Part shown: positions 1 to 6,067 of the stretch, piece after piece | Numbering within the stretch: the first letter of the stretch is position 1 | Layout of the letters: every line of letters starts with the position of its first letter | Origin: CAZRUA01 sp964603125 | Lineage (GTDB): Bacteria; Bacteroidota; Bacteroidia; B-17B0; Aurantibacillaceae | DNA: 22,337 nucleotides | Assembly (NCBI GenBank): GCA_964603125.1 | Contig: CAZRUA010000057.1 | Location: forward strand, 1 to 22,337 | Reading direction: 5' to 3' | Notes under the pieces: model-generated | Database searches by the model: none | What the model was told of the DNA's origin: nothing | What the model saw: only the letters and a program-made list of their open reading frames with translations | Translations under genes and position numbers: made by a program

Positions 1-428
1 TAGGTATTTCTGTATCACGTGTGGGTGGTAACGCTCAAATTAAATCAATGAAAATAGTAGCTGGTACTTTAAAATTAGATCAAGCTCAATACCGCGAATT
101 AGAAGCGTTTGCAAAGTTTGGTTCTGACTTAGATGCTGGTACAAAATCAATATTAGATAAAGGTGCACGTAACGTGGAAATCCTAAAGCAAGGACAATTC
201 TCACCTCAACGTGTTGAACAACAAATTGCAATTATTTACTGTGGTACACGTGGTTTATTGCGTAATGTGCCAGTTGCAAAAGTTCGTGATTTTGAAAAAG
301 AATTTTTAGATGTATTAGAGCGTAAACACAAAAATGTATTAGATGGTTTAAAAGCTGGACAATACACTGATGAGATTACAAATACATTAGAAGAAGTAGC
401 GAAAGAAGTATCAAAATCGTTTAATTAA
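1..428 (+). CDS. atpA: F1Fo ATP synthase subunit alpha, C-terminal part (cut by window start)
   Basis: C-terminal part of the alpha subunit of the F1 head of ATP synthase, a cytoplasmic part of the membrane complex that makes ATP from the proton gradient. The frame is open from base 3 and reads GISVSRVGGNAQIKSMK, the hallmark segment of alpha subunits containing the conserved SR arginine-finger region (VGISVSRVGG). The remainder is the C-terminal helical domain (residues resembling LAQYRELEAFAKFGSDLD, then a short helical tail). The GTG at position 21 is an internal valine and not the start; the true start lies outside the window. It is followed by atpG 70 bases downstream on the same strand, with a perfect palindrome between them. 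Identification is secure. Confidence 0.97.
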   Translation, partial: GISVSRVGGNAQIKSMKIVAGTLKLDQAQYRELEAFAKFGSDLDAGTKSILDKGARNVEILKQGQFSPQRVEQQIAIIYCGTRGLLRNVPVAKVRDFEKEFLDVLERKHKNVLDGLKAGQYTDEITNTLEEVAKEVSKSFN

Positions 429-440
429 TTGAAGAAACAG

Positions 441-472
441 GATATTAGAAGTAAAATTTTACTTCTAATATC
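441..472. repeat. Perfect 32-bp palindrome between atpA and atpG
   Basis: The 16 bases GATATTAGAAGTAAAA are followed directly by their exact reverse complement TTTTACTTCTAATATC. In RNA this folds into a stem of 14-16 pairs with an AAAAUUUU tip. It lies 12 bases after the atpA stop and 26 bases before the atpG start. No U-run follows, so it does not look like an intrinsic terminator. A role in mRNA processing or stability, or partial attenuation between alpha and gamma, is inference. It could also be a dispersed repeat. Confidence 0.9.
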
Positions 473-498
473 TAAGTTCTGAAATCTATAATTAGGAA

Positions 499-1380
499 AT
501 GGCTAATTTAAAAGAAGTACGAAATAGAATTGTCTCTGTAGGTTCTACTATGCAGATTACTAGTGCCATGAAAATGGTTAGTGCTGCCAAGCTGAAACGT
601 GCTCAGGATGCGATTACTCAAATGCGTCCTTACGCTAATAAACTGAAAGAGATTTTACAAAACCTAAGTGCTAGTTTAGACACTTCAGAAAACGTATATG
701 CACGTAAAACTGAAGCTAAAAAAGTTTTATTAGTTGTTGTTTCATCTAATAGAGGTTTGGCTGGAGCTTTTAATGCAAACGTTATTAAACGTGCTTGGAC
801 ATTAATTCGCACAGATTATGCTAATGCAAAAGTATCTATTTTACCAATTGGTAAAAAAGCAAATGATGCATTTAGAAGAACTGAACATATTGTAAAAAGT
901 GATAATTTACCTGAATCAGCAAGCGAATTGTTTGATGGCTTAAATTTCACGAGTGTTGCTGCATTAGCTGAAAAAGTGATGGCTACATTTGTTAGTGGTG
1001 AATTTGATAAGGTTGAAATTATTTACAATCAATTTAAAAACGCTGCAGTTCAAATTATTGTTAACGAAGAGTTTTTACCAATTAATACAACTGAATCGGC
1101 TGCATCTACAGGTAGTTCGGTTGAATATATTTTTGAACCTGGCAAAAAAGAAATCGTTTCTGATTTAATTCCTCGTTCATTAAAAACACAATTTTACAAA
1201 GCAATTTTAGATTCTCATGCTTCTGAGCATGGTGCTCGTATGACAGCAATGCATAAAGCTACCGATAATGCTAAAGAAATTCAACGTGAATTAAAAATAT
1301 CTTATAACAAAGCTCGTCAGGCAGCTATTACTAACGAAATTTTAGAAATTGTTGCTGGTGCTGAAGCCTTGAATGGATAA
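499..1380 (+). CDS. atpG: F1Fo ATP synthase subunit gamma
   Basis: Gamma subunit, the rotating central shaft of F1 that couples proton flow through Fo to catalysis in the alpha/beta head. The protein has 293 residues, normal for the family. The N-terminal coiled-coil helix begins MANLKEVRNRIVSVGSTMQITSAMKMVSAAK, of which the segment STMQITSAMKMVSAAKL is typical. The C-terminal helix carries the family signature with MTAMHKATDNA and the segment ITNEILEIVAGAEAL. The ATG at 499 is preceded by AATTAGGAA, a modest purine-rich site. It is the last gene of the operon: a strong terminator follows within 25 bases, and no beta/epsilon genes follow, which matches the split ATP synthase loci known in Bacteroidota. 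Identification is secure. Confidence 0.98.
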   Translation: MANLKEVRNRIVSVGSTMQITSAMKMVSAAKLKRAQDAITQMRPYANKLKEILQNLSASLDTSENVYARKTEAKKVLLVVVSSNRGLAGAFNANVIKRAWTLIRTDYANAKVSILPIGKKANDAFRRTEHIVKSDNLPESASELFDGLNFTSVAALAEKVMATFVSGEFDKVEIIYNQFKNAAVQIIVNEEFLPINTTESAASTGSSVEYIFEPGKKEIVSDLIPRSLKTQFYKAILDSHASEHGARMTAMHKATDNAKEIQRELKISYNKARQAAITNEILEIVAGAEALNG

Positions 1381-1400
1381 GGTTTGTCTCAAATTATTTT

Positions 1401-1441
1401 AACAAAAAAGTCTCAGTTAGCGCTGAGACTTTTTTGTTTTT
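1401..1441 (+). terminator. Rho-independent terminator of the ATP synthase operon
   Basis: A 16-bp perfect stem AACAAAAAAGTCTCAG / CTGAGACTTTTTTGTT encloses the 6-base loop TTAGCG. The descending arm contains TTTTTT and is followed by more T residues. It begins 20 bases after the atpG stop and ends the operon cleanly before the ctaB promoter. The A-rich ascending arm means it could also stop transcription from the other strand, though no minus-strand gene reads into it. Confidence 0.93.
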
Positions 1442-1566
1442 GCAACTATTATGTTTTATGAAACCGTTCAACTTGGAGACTACCAATTCCTTCTCAAAAC
1501 ACTATTTATGTAAATAATCATTGCTATATTCCATATTAAAATACACCTACATATTGCTATAAATAC

Positions 1567-1574
1567 TAACTTTG
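1567..1574 (+). promoter_or_regulatory. Bacteroidota-type promoter -7 box for the ctaB operon
   Basis: TAACTTTG matches the TAnnTTTG -7 consensus of Bacteroidota housekeeping promoters. It lies in the 144-base gap after the ATP synthase terminator and 11 bases before the ctaB ATG, so a start a few bases downstream would give a leader of only a few nucleotides. I see no convincing TTG -33 element about 19-21 bases upstream. The tatC promoter box has the same 11-base spacing to its ATG. Confidence 0.55.
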
Positions 1575-1585
1575 CAGCCAAATTA

Positions 1586-2506
1586 ATGGAAAATTCTTCG
1601 GAAATAGTGGTGCAAAATCCTACTTATGGAAAGTTAGCTGGTTTTATGAAATTGGCTAAAATTAACCTATCACTTCTTGTAGTATTTTCTGCAGCTCTTA
1701 GTTATTTAACCATTGCCGAAACATTTGAATTAAAAGTTTTACTTGCTTTAATTTTTGGAGGTATGCTTGTTACAGCCTCTGCCAATGCGTTTAATCAGGT
1801 TATTGAAAAAGACTTAGATAAATTAATGCGAAGAACTCAAAACAGACCTCTTCCATTAAATATTTTAACTCGACCAGAAGCTACAATATTTGCTGCGCTT
1901 ATTGGGGTCTTAGGTGTTGGATTAATTTGGTATTATACCAATACATTAAGTGGCATTTTAAGCCTTACATCTATTCTACTTTACACCTTGTTTTACACGC
2001 CTCTAAAACGAAAAACACCTTTTTCGGTTTTTGTTGGTGCTGTGCCAGGAGCTATGCCAACCTTAATTGGAGCTATAGCTGGTTCACATGGGTTCGGCGA
2101 AATTAGTATGGGTGCTTGGATATTGTTTTTTATTCAATTTATGTGGCAATTTCCACACTTTTGGGCTATTGCCTGGGTTCAGCACGATGATTATCAAAGA
2201 GCTGGTTTTTTTATGCTTCCATCGCATGGTGGGCGAAACGCAAGCAGTGGCTTTCAAATTATTATTTACACTTTATTTTTAGTACCTATTAGTCTACTAC
2301 CATTTATATTTCAAATGCCTGGCTTTGCTCCTGGCCCCTACACTACTATTGCTGTGCTTGCGGTTAACTTTTTGTTTTTCATTCAGGCATATCGTTTATA
2401 TAAATTACAAACCGTTGAAGCTGCTCGTAAGCTGATGTTTGGTTCGTTTTTATATTTACCCGTTGTTCAATTAGCATTATTCATTGGTATAAAATACATC
2501 ATTTAA
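1586..2506 (+). CDS. ctaB: Protoheme IX farnesyltransferase (heme O synthase)
   Basis: Integral membrane prenyltransferase that attaches a farnesyl group to heme B to make heme O, the precursor of heme A used by heme-copper oxidases. It has 306 residues and about eight or nine hydrophobic segments, normal for CtaB/CyoE. The first polyprenyl-diphosphate/Mg site is seen as N70, E74, D78, M81, R83, T84, R87, P88 (segment around KLMRRTQNRPLP). The second conserved region is WQFPHFWAIAW followed by HDDYQRAG at about residues 187-207. The loop TPLKRKTPFSVFVGAVPGA is also typical. It leads an operon with oxidase subunits; the next gene starts one base after its stop. The symbol cyoE is an equivalent name. 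Identification is secure. Confidence 0.96.
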   Translation: MENSSEIVVQNPTYGKLAGFMKLAKINLSLLVVFSAALSYLTIAETFELKVLLALIFGGMLVTASANAFNQVIEKDLDKLMRRTQNRPLPLNILTRPEATIFAALIGVLGVGLIWYYTNTLSGILSLTSILLYTLFYTPLKRKTPFSVFVGAVPGAMPTLIGAIAGSHGFGEISMGAWILFFIQFMWQFPHFWAIAWVQHDDYQRAGFFMLPSHGGRNASSGFQIIIYTLFLVPISLLPFIFQMPGFAPGPYTTIAVLAVNFLFFIQAYRLYKLQTVEAARKLMFGSFLYLPVVQLALFIGIKYII

Positions 2507-2507
2507 A

Positions 2508-3092
2508 ATGGCAAAACATAAATATTCCCCCGAAGAACTTTTGATTCGTCAAAAAGCCCAAAGAGCTCTAATGTACTGGTCGTTGGTTAGTATAGTAATG
2601 TTTTTTGGAGGCTTTGTAAGTTACCGATTAGTTGCAAGAAAAGACAGTGGCTGGTTACAATTTGACGTCCCAGAAATATTCTTTATCAGTACTGCAGTTA
2701 TACTTTTAAGCAGCTTGACATTATATTTAGGGCAAGGAGCAATTAAAAAGGGTAATTTACAGCAAACCAAACTTTTTTTAATCGCAACATTACTACTTGG
2801 GCTTTATTTTACCTTCACGCAGTTTCAAGCTTGGGGAATTTTAATGAAAAGTGGTATTTTCTTGGCCGGTAAGCAAGCTAATAATGCAGGATCGATATTT
2901 TATATCATTGTTTATTTACATTTAGCTCATATGATTGCGGCTATTTTCTCCCTAATTTACACCCTAAATAAAACCTTTAAAAATGGCTATTCATCGACAG
3001 ATTATCATGGTATAACTTTAACCTCAATTTTTTGGCATTTTCTCGGAATTTTATGGGTGATTTTATTTCTTTTTTTGTATTTTATTCACTAA
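2508..3092 (+). CDS. Cytochrome c oxidase subunit III-like membrane protein (short paralogue)
   Basis: A 194-residue membrane protein of the heme-copper oxidase subunit III family. It has five hydrophobic segments, at about residues 20-45, 60-80, 90-112, 128-150 and 170-193, without the extra N-terminal helices of seven-helix subunit III. The end HGITLTSIFWHFLGILWVILFLFLYF corresponds to the WHFxDxxW final helix of the family (segment FWHFLGILWVILFLFLYF). HLAHMIAAIFSL is the penultimate helix. It starts one base after ctaB and precedes a second, longer subunit III gene, an arrangement seen in many Bacteroidota oxidase operons. Its role is probably structural or in assembly of the caa3/aa3-type oxidase in the inner membrane. 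Subunits I and II are not in this window. The exact function of having two such proteins is not shown by the sequence. Confidence 0.88.
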   Translation: MAKHKYSPEELLIRQKAQRALMYWSLVSIVMFFGGFVSYRLVARKDSGWLQFDVPEIFFISTAVILLSSLTLYLGQGAIKKGNLQQTKLFLIATLLLGLYFTFTQFQAWGILMKSGIFLAGKQANNAGSIFYIIVYLHLAHMIAAIFSLIYTLNKTFKNGYSSTDYHGITLTSIFWHFLGILWVILFLFLYFIH

Positions 3093-3132
3093 ACTTGCAT
3101 CCGATTTCACAATTTAATAAAAATTAACATTT

Positions 3133-3864
3133 ATGGGTCACGCAGCAACAGCAGATTTCAATCCCAAAACAGCATGGCACGGAGGCCAATCACCATTCCG
3201 TATGAGTTACGGTAAAATGATGATGTGGTTTTTCCTAGTTTCCGATGCTTTAACATTTTCAGGTTTATTATGTGCTTATGGTTTTGCACGTCACAAGGCG
3301 GCAGATGCATGGCCTTTAGCTGAATCAGTATTTACTCATTTTCCTTTTGTTAAAGCACACGTGCCTTTAGCTTATGTAGGTTTAATGACATTTATATTAA
3401 TCATGTCTTCAGTTACAATGGTATTAGCTGTAGAGGCAGGTCATCGTAATGACAGAAAAGGAGTAACTATTTGGTTGTTGTTAACAATCATTGGAGGTGC
3501 AATGTTCGTAGGCTCTCAAGCTTGGGAATGGTGGCATTTCATTGAAGGAACTGAAGAGGGCGCACAAAGGTTACTTTGGAATGATGAGCTAGGGAAATAT
3601 GAATTAGGTACATTCAATGGAGCTAACATGGTAGTTAACCAATATGGTGTACCACAATTTGCTAACTTCTTCTTCTTTATTACAGGTTTCCACGGATTCC
3701 ACGTATTTAGCGGTGTTATCATTAACTTAATTATTTTTATTAATGTATTAAAAGGAACTTACGAAAAACGTGGTCATTACGAAATGATTGAAAAAGTTGG
3801 TTTATACTGGCATTTCGTTGACTTAGTTTGGGTATTCGTATTTACCTTCTTCTACTTACTATAA
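3133..3864 (+). CDS. ctaE: Cytochrome c oxidase subunit III
   Basis: Subunit III of an aa3/caa3-type cytochrome c oxidase, an inner-membrane subunit that stabilises the catalytic core and proton uptake. It has 243 residues with about six or seven hydrophobic segments. Clear family features are SQAWEWWHF at about residues 128-136 (the conserved Q-x-x-E helix), FFFITGFHGFHVFSG at about 181-195, and YWHFVDLVWVFVFTFFYL as the last helix. It lies 40 bases after the short subunit III-like gene and 24 bases before subunit IV, in the same operon. Identification as subunit III is secure. The gene symbol follows common usage, and Bacteroidota genomes name it variously. Confidence 0.95.
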   Translation: MGHAATADFNPKTAWHGGQSPFRMSYGKMMMWFFLVSDALTFSGLLCAYGFARHKAADAWPLAESVFTHFPFVKAHVPLAYVGLMTFILIMSSVTMVLAVEAGHRNDRKGVTIWLLLTIIGGAMFVGSQAWEWWHFIEGTEEGAQRLLWNDELGKYELGTFNGANMVVNQYGVPQFANFFFFITGFHGFHVFSGVIINLIIFINVLKGTYEKRGHYEMIEKVGLYWHFVDLVWVFVFTFFYLL

Positions 3865-3888
3865 TATTAACAATAAAAAATATTCATT

Positions 3889-4392
3889 ATGGAATTTAAC
3901 GATAATTATCCTTCATACGAAACAATGTATCAGCACTCTGATGCAGAAGGTAAACCAAAAAGAAAAAAATTATGGAGAGTATTTTGGATTATGCTTGGTA
4001 TTACATTGCTAGAATTAGCAATAGGTACTTATGCATCTAAAATGGGCTTATTAAATGAGCATAGAGGATCTACTGCTACTTTAAAAATTATTTTCGTGTT
4101 TTTAACTTTACTTAAAGCTGCATACATTGTTTTAGAGTTTATGCACTTAGGTCACGAAACAAAGGCTTTTAAATGGACTATATTGGCTCCTTATAGCATT
4201 TTTATTGGCTATTTGGTATTCATCATTTTAGTTGAAGGAACTTATACTGGTTACCCTGAAAATAAAACTAAATTATGGCCTGGATTTTTAGAGCAAAAAA
4301 ATGTAATTATTGAAGAGCTTAAAAGCGGTCATCATGGAGGTGGAGAATCTCACGAAACAAAAACTGAGAAACCAGCTGCAGAACATCACTAA
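3889..4392 (+). CDS. Cytochrome c oxidase subunit IV-type protein with His-rich tail
   Basis: A 167-residue membrane protein of the bacterial oxidase subunit IV type (small three-helix proteins encoded after subunit III). Hydrophobic segments lie at about residues 29-47, 64-84 and 101-121. The motif ELAIGTYASKMG opens the second half of helix 1, and AAYIVLEFMHLGHETK ends helix 2, which is typical of this family in Bacteroidota. The C-terminal 25 residues are hydrophilic and rich in His and Glu (GHHGGGESH near 142-150, ending in EHH), which may bind metal; that is inference. It is the last gene before a terminator. The assignment rests on family motif and operon position. Confidence 0.85.
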   Translation: MEFNDNYPSYETMYQHSDAEGKPKRKKLWRVFWIMLGITLLELAIGTYASKMGLLNEHRGSTATLKIIFVFLTLLKAAYIVLEFMHLGHETKAFKWTILAPYSIFIGYLVFIILVEGTYTGYPENKTKLWPGFLEQKNVIIEELKSGHHGGGESHETKTEKPAAEHH

Positions 4393-4397
4393 AAACT

Positions 4398-4423
4398 AAA
4401 CCACGCAAAAGCGTGGTTTTTTT
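4398..4423 (+). terminator. Rho-independent terminator after the oxidase subunit genes
   Basis: Stem AAACCACGC / GCGTGGTTT with loop AAAA, followed by a T-run (TTTT within 4420-4423). It begins 5 bases after the subunit IV stop and separates ctaB-to-subunit IV from the SCO gene pair, which starts only about 24 bases later. The pair probably receives read-through transcription, since there is almost no room for a separate promoter. Confidence 0.88.
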
Positions 4424-4446
4424 ATATCATTTCAATATTTAATCCT

Positions 4447-5187
4447 TTGAAAAAGAAAATTATACTAGTGTGCATAGTTGCACTTCCCTCATTAACGTAT
4501 TTATTTTTTGAACTAAGTAAAGCCAATTTTAAAAAAATGTTTTACTATGGCCCTAAAACAGTTAATGCAAAAGGCGATACGAACTATTATGTAGTGCCTG
4601 AGTTTTTTAAAACCTACAGTTTAGAAAAACCACAAGGAGATTCACTATCCACAAATAGCTTCAAAGTAGAGGCTGTTAAACTTGATACTAGCGAATTTCC
4701 TGTTTATGCAATTGTTTTTATGCAAGAAAAAACAAAAGACAAAGCATATATGATGAATGGATTATTTGATTATGCTCAGCATAAATCAAGAGATTTGAAA
4801 GGCATCCCAATTTTCTTTGCATCAAATTTTGATAAAATAAATTATCTTAAAAATTCCATTACCAATTTTAAAACAGGAACAAAATCAAATGGTTTGTATG
4901 ATTCATTACCTATTAAACTGCCTGATTTTAGACCGTTACAATTCGAAACAACTAATATTGATTCATTGCTAAAAGCAACCTATTTTAAAGAAAAACCTGT
5001 TTTTATCATGTATCATTTTGCTGTATTGGTAGACCGCAAAAAACATATACGAGGTTACTATGACCTGCAATTTGATACCGAGGTAAAACGTATGATTCAA
5101 GAGTTTCAGCACCTTAAATTGCGTGATGAACATGTGGTGATGGAACGAGAAGATAAAATAACAACAGATAAAGACGAAAAAAAATAA
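4447..5187 (+). CDS. Membrane-anchored SCO-like (thioredoxin-fold) protein lacking copper ligands
   Basis: A 246-residue protein with one N-terminal membrane anchor (residues about 4-22) and a probable periplasmic domain. The last third, FAVLVDRKKHIRGYYDLQFD (191-210), lines up with FILIDKQKRIRGIYDGTDST in the SCO lipoprotein encoded immediately downstream. The copper-binding residues are absent: the region aligning with the CxxxC motif has T96 and A100, and the ligand His aligns with M188 (H190 is nearby). The only Cys is in the anchor. I infer a degenerate SCO paralogue, perhaps a structural partner in oxidase assembly. The start is TTG at 4447, the only reasonable choice because it directly precedes the KKKIILV signal anchor. 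The C-terminus is highly charged. It starts 24 bases after a terminator, and the SCO gene begins one base after its stop. Confidence 0.75.
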   Translation: MKKKIILVCIVALPSLTYLFFELSKANFKKMFYYGPKTVNAKGDTNYYVVPEFFKTYSLEKPQGDSLSTNSFKVEAVKLDTSEFPVYAIVFMQEKTKDKAYMMNGLFDYAQHKSRDLKGIPIFFASNFDKINYLKNSITNFKTGTKSNGLYDSLPIKLPDFRPLQFETTNIDSLLKATYFKEKPVFIMYHFAVLVDRKKHIRGYYDLQFDTEVKRMIQEFQHLKLRDEHVVMEREDKITTDKDEKK

Positions 5188-5188
5188 A

Positions 5189-5830
5189 ATGAAAAAATTA
5201 ATATCAGTATTAGTTTTAAGTATAGTGGTTGCTTCGTGCGGAACTAATCCAACTCCAGAAATTAAAAAAGAAAATAAACTACTGCTACCAGTATTTGGCA
5301 TGCGCAAGGCAGGAAACAATGGCGATACTATTTATCATCAAATTGGTGAATTTAGCTTTACCAATCAATTTGGCGAAACAGTCTCCAATCAAACCTTTGA
5401 TAACAAAATTTATGTCGCTGATTTTTTCTTTGCTTCCTGTACAAGCATATGCCCAACCATGAGCACCCAATTTGGCCGCATTCAGAAAGAATTTGTAAAC
5501 GATAGCAGCGTTTTATTATTAAGCCATACCGTAAACCCCATGAATGATACTGTAGAGGTATTAAATACATATGGAGGCAAATATGGCGCTATTAAAGGGA
5601 AATGGCATATGGTTACTGGAAATAAAAAAACGATTTATGATTTAGCCGCTCAATCCTATTTAGTAAACGCACTTGAAGATGATGGAAGTGAAGAAGGGTT
5701 TTTACACAGCGAGACTTTTATTTTAATAGATAAACAAAAACGTATTCGCGGGATTTATGATGGTACCGACAGTACAGATGTAAACAGATTGATGAAAGAA
5801 ATTAAAGTTCTAAAAACAGAAACGAATTAA
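5189..5830 (+). CDS. SCO1/SenC-family copper chaperone lipoprotein
   Basis: A copper-binding thioredoxin-fold protein that delivers copper to the CuA site of cytochrome oxidase subunit II. It has 213 residues. A lipoprotein signal ends at VVASC, so C17 would be lipidated. The copper site is complete: C84 and C88 in CTSICPTM, and H173 in FLHSETF. The typical end FILIDKQKRIRGIYDGTD follows. Its start lies one base after the ligand-less SCO-like gene, so the two are probably co-translated. Its stop codon TAA overlaps the stop of the convergent small gene on the other strand. Some Bacteroidota clusters continue with a DUF420 gene after SCO; none is present here. Identification is secure. Confidence 0.94.
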   Translation: MKKLISVLVLSIVVASCGTNPTPEIKKENKLLLPVFGMRKAGNNGDTIYHQIGEFSFTNQFGETVSNQTFDNKIYVADFFFASCTSICPTMSTQFGRIQKEFVNDSSVLLLSHTVNPMNDTVEVLNTYGGKYGAIKGKWHMVTGNKKTIYDLAAQSYLVNALEDDGSEEGFLHSETFILIDKQKRIRGIYDGTDSTDVNRLMKEIKVLKTETN

Positions 5831-6000
5831 TCTTCTTTCACCCCTTTTGCTAAAGCTAAAAAAGCTGTAAAAATCTTTGCACAAACTCCCAAGCCAATTA
5901 AAACAGTAGCTCCAGGCCAATGCATTGCTTTAAAAACAACACCCACAATCACTAAAAAGAGCGCTACCGCAATTATAATTATAAAAGTGATTTTGTTCAT
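5827..6000 (-). CDS. 57-aa GldL-like small membrane protein
   Basis: Reading the minus strand from ATG at 6000 gives a 57-residue protein beginning MNKITFIIIIAVALFLVIVG, then VVFKAMHWPGA, then a second hydrophobic segment and the end LAKGVKED. Two helices flank the motif F23-K-A-M-H-W-P-G-A31. This FK-x-MHWPGA motif is the one found in the N-terminal membrane region of the gliding/type IX secretion protein GldL and in small related Bacteroidota proteins; full-length GldL is far longer. A Shine-Dalgarno-like AAAGGAA lies about 8 bases before the ATG, unusual for this phylum. The stop codon overlaps that of the convergent SCO gene at the palindromic TTAA. The gene lies just behind a terminator, so its expression may depend on read-through from the aldehyde dehydrogenase gene. 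Function unknown. Confidence 0.75.
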   Translation of the reverse strand: MNKITFIIIIAVALFLVIVGVVFKAMHWPGATVLIGLGVCAKIFTAFLALAKGVKED

Positions 6001-6017
6001 AAGCTATTCCTTTAAAT

Positions 6018-6051
6018 AAAAAAGACTCTTTCAAAACGAAAGAGTCTTTTT
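6018..6051 (-). terminator. Terminator of the aldehyde dehydrogenase transcript
   Basis: A 14-bp stem AAAAAGACTCTTTC / GAAAGAGTCTTTTT with loop AAAAC. Read on the minus strand, it begins 16 bases after the dehydrogenase stop and ends in TTTTTT ATTT. On the + strand it also ends in five T residues, so it may work in both directions and protect against transcription from the SCO side. It stands directly in front of the 57-aa gene. Confidence 0.9.
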
Positions 6052-6067
6052 ACAAAACTATTGGATA

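Noticed and set aside
21..428. GTG at 21 as the start of an independent gene
   Set aside because: The frame is open upstream and encodes the conserved alpha-subunit segment, so it is the cut atpA.
4969..5319. Long open minus-strand frame (116 codons) across the SCO-like/SCO junction
   Set aside because: It lies opposite two well-supported genes and its predicted residues show no motif; the AT-rich sequence and low stop frequency explain it.
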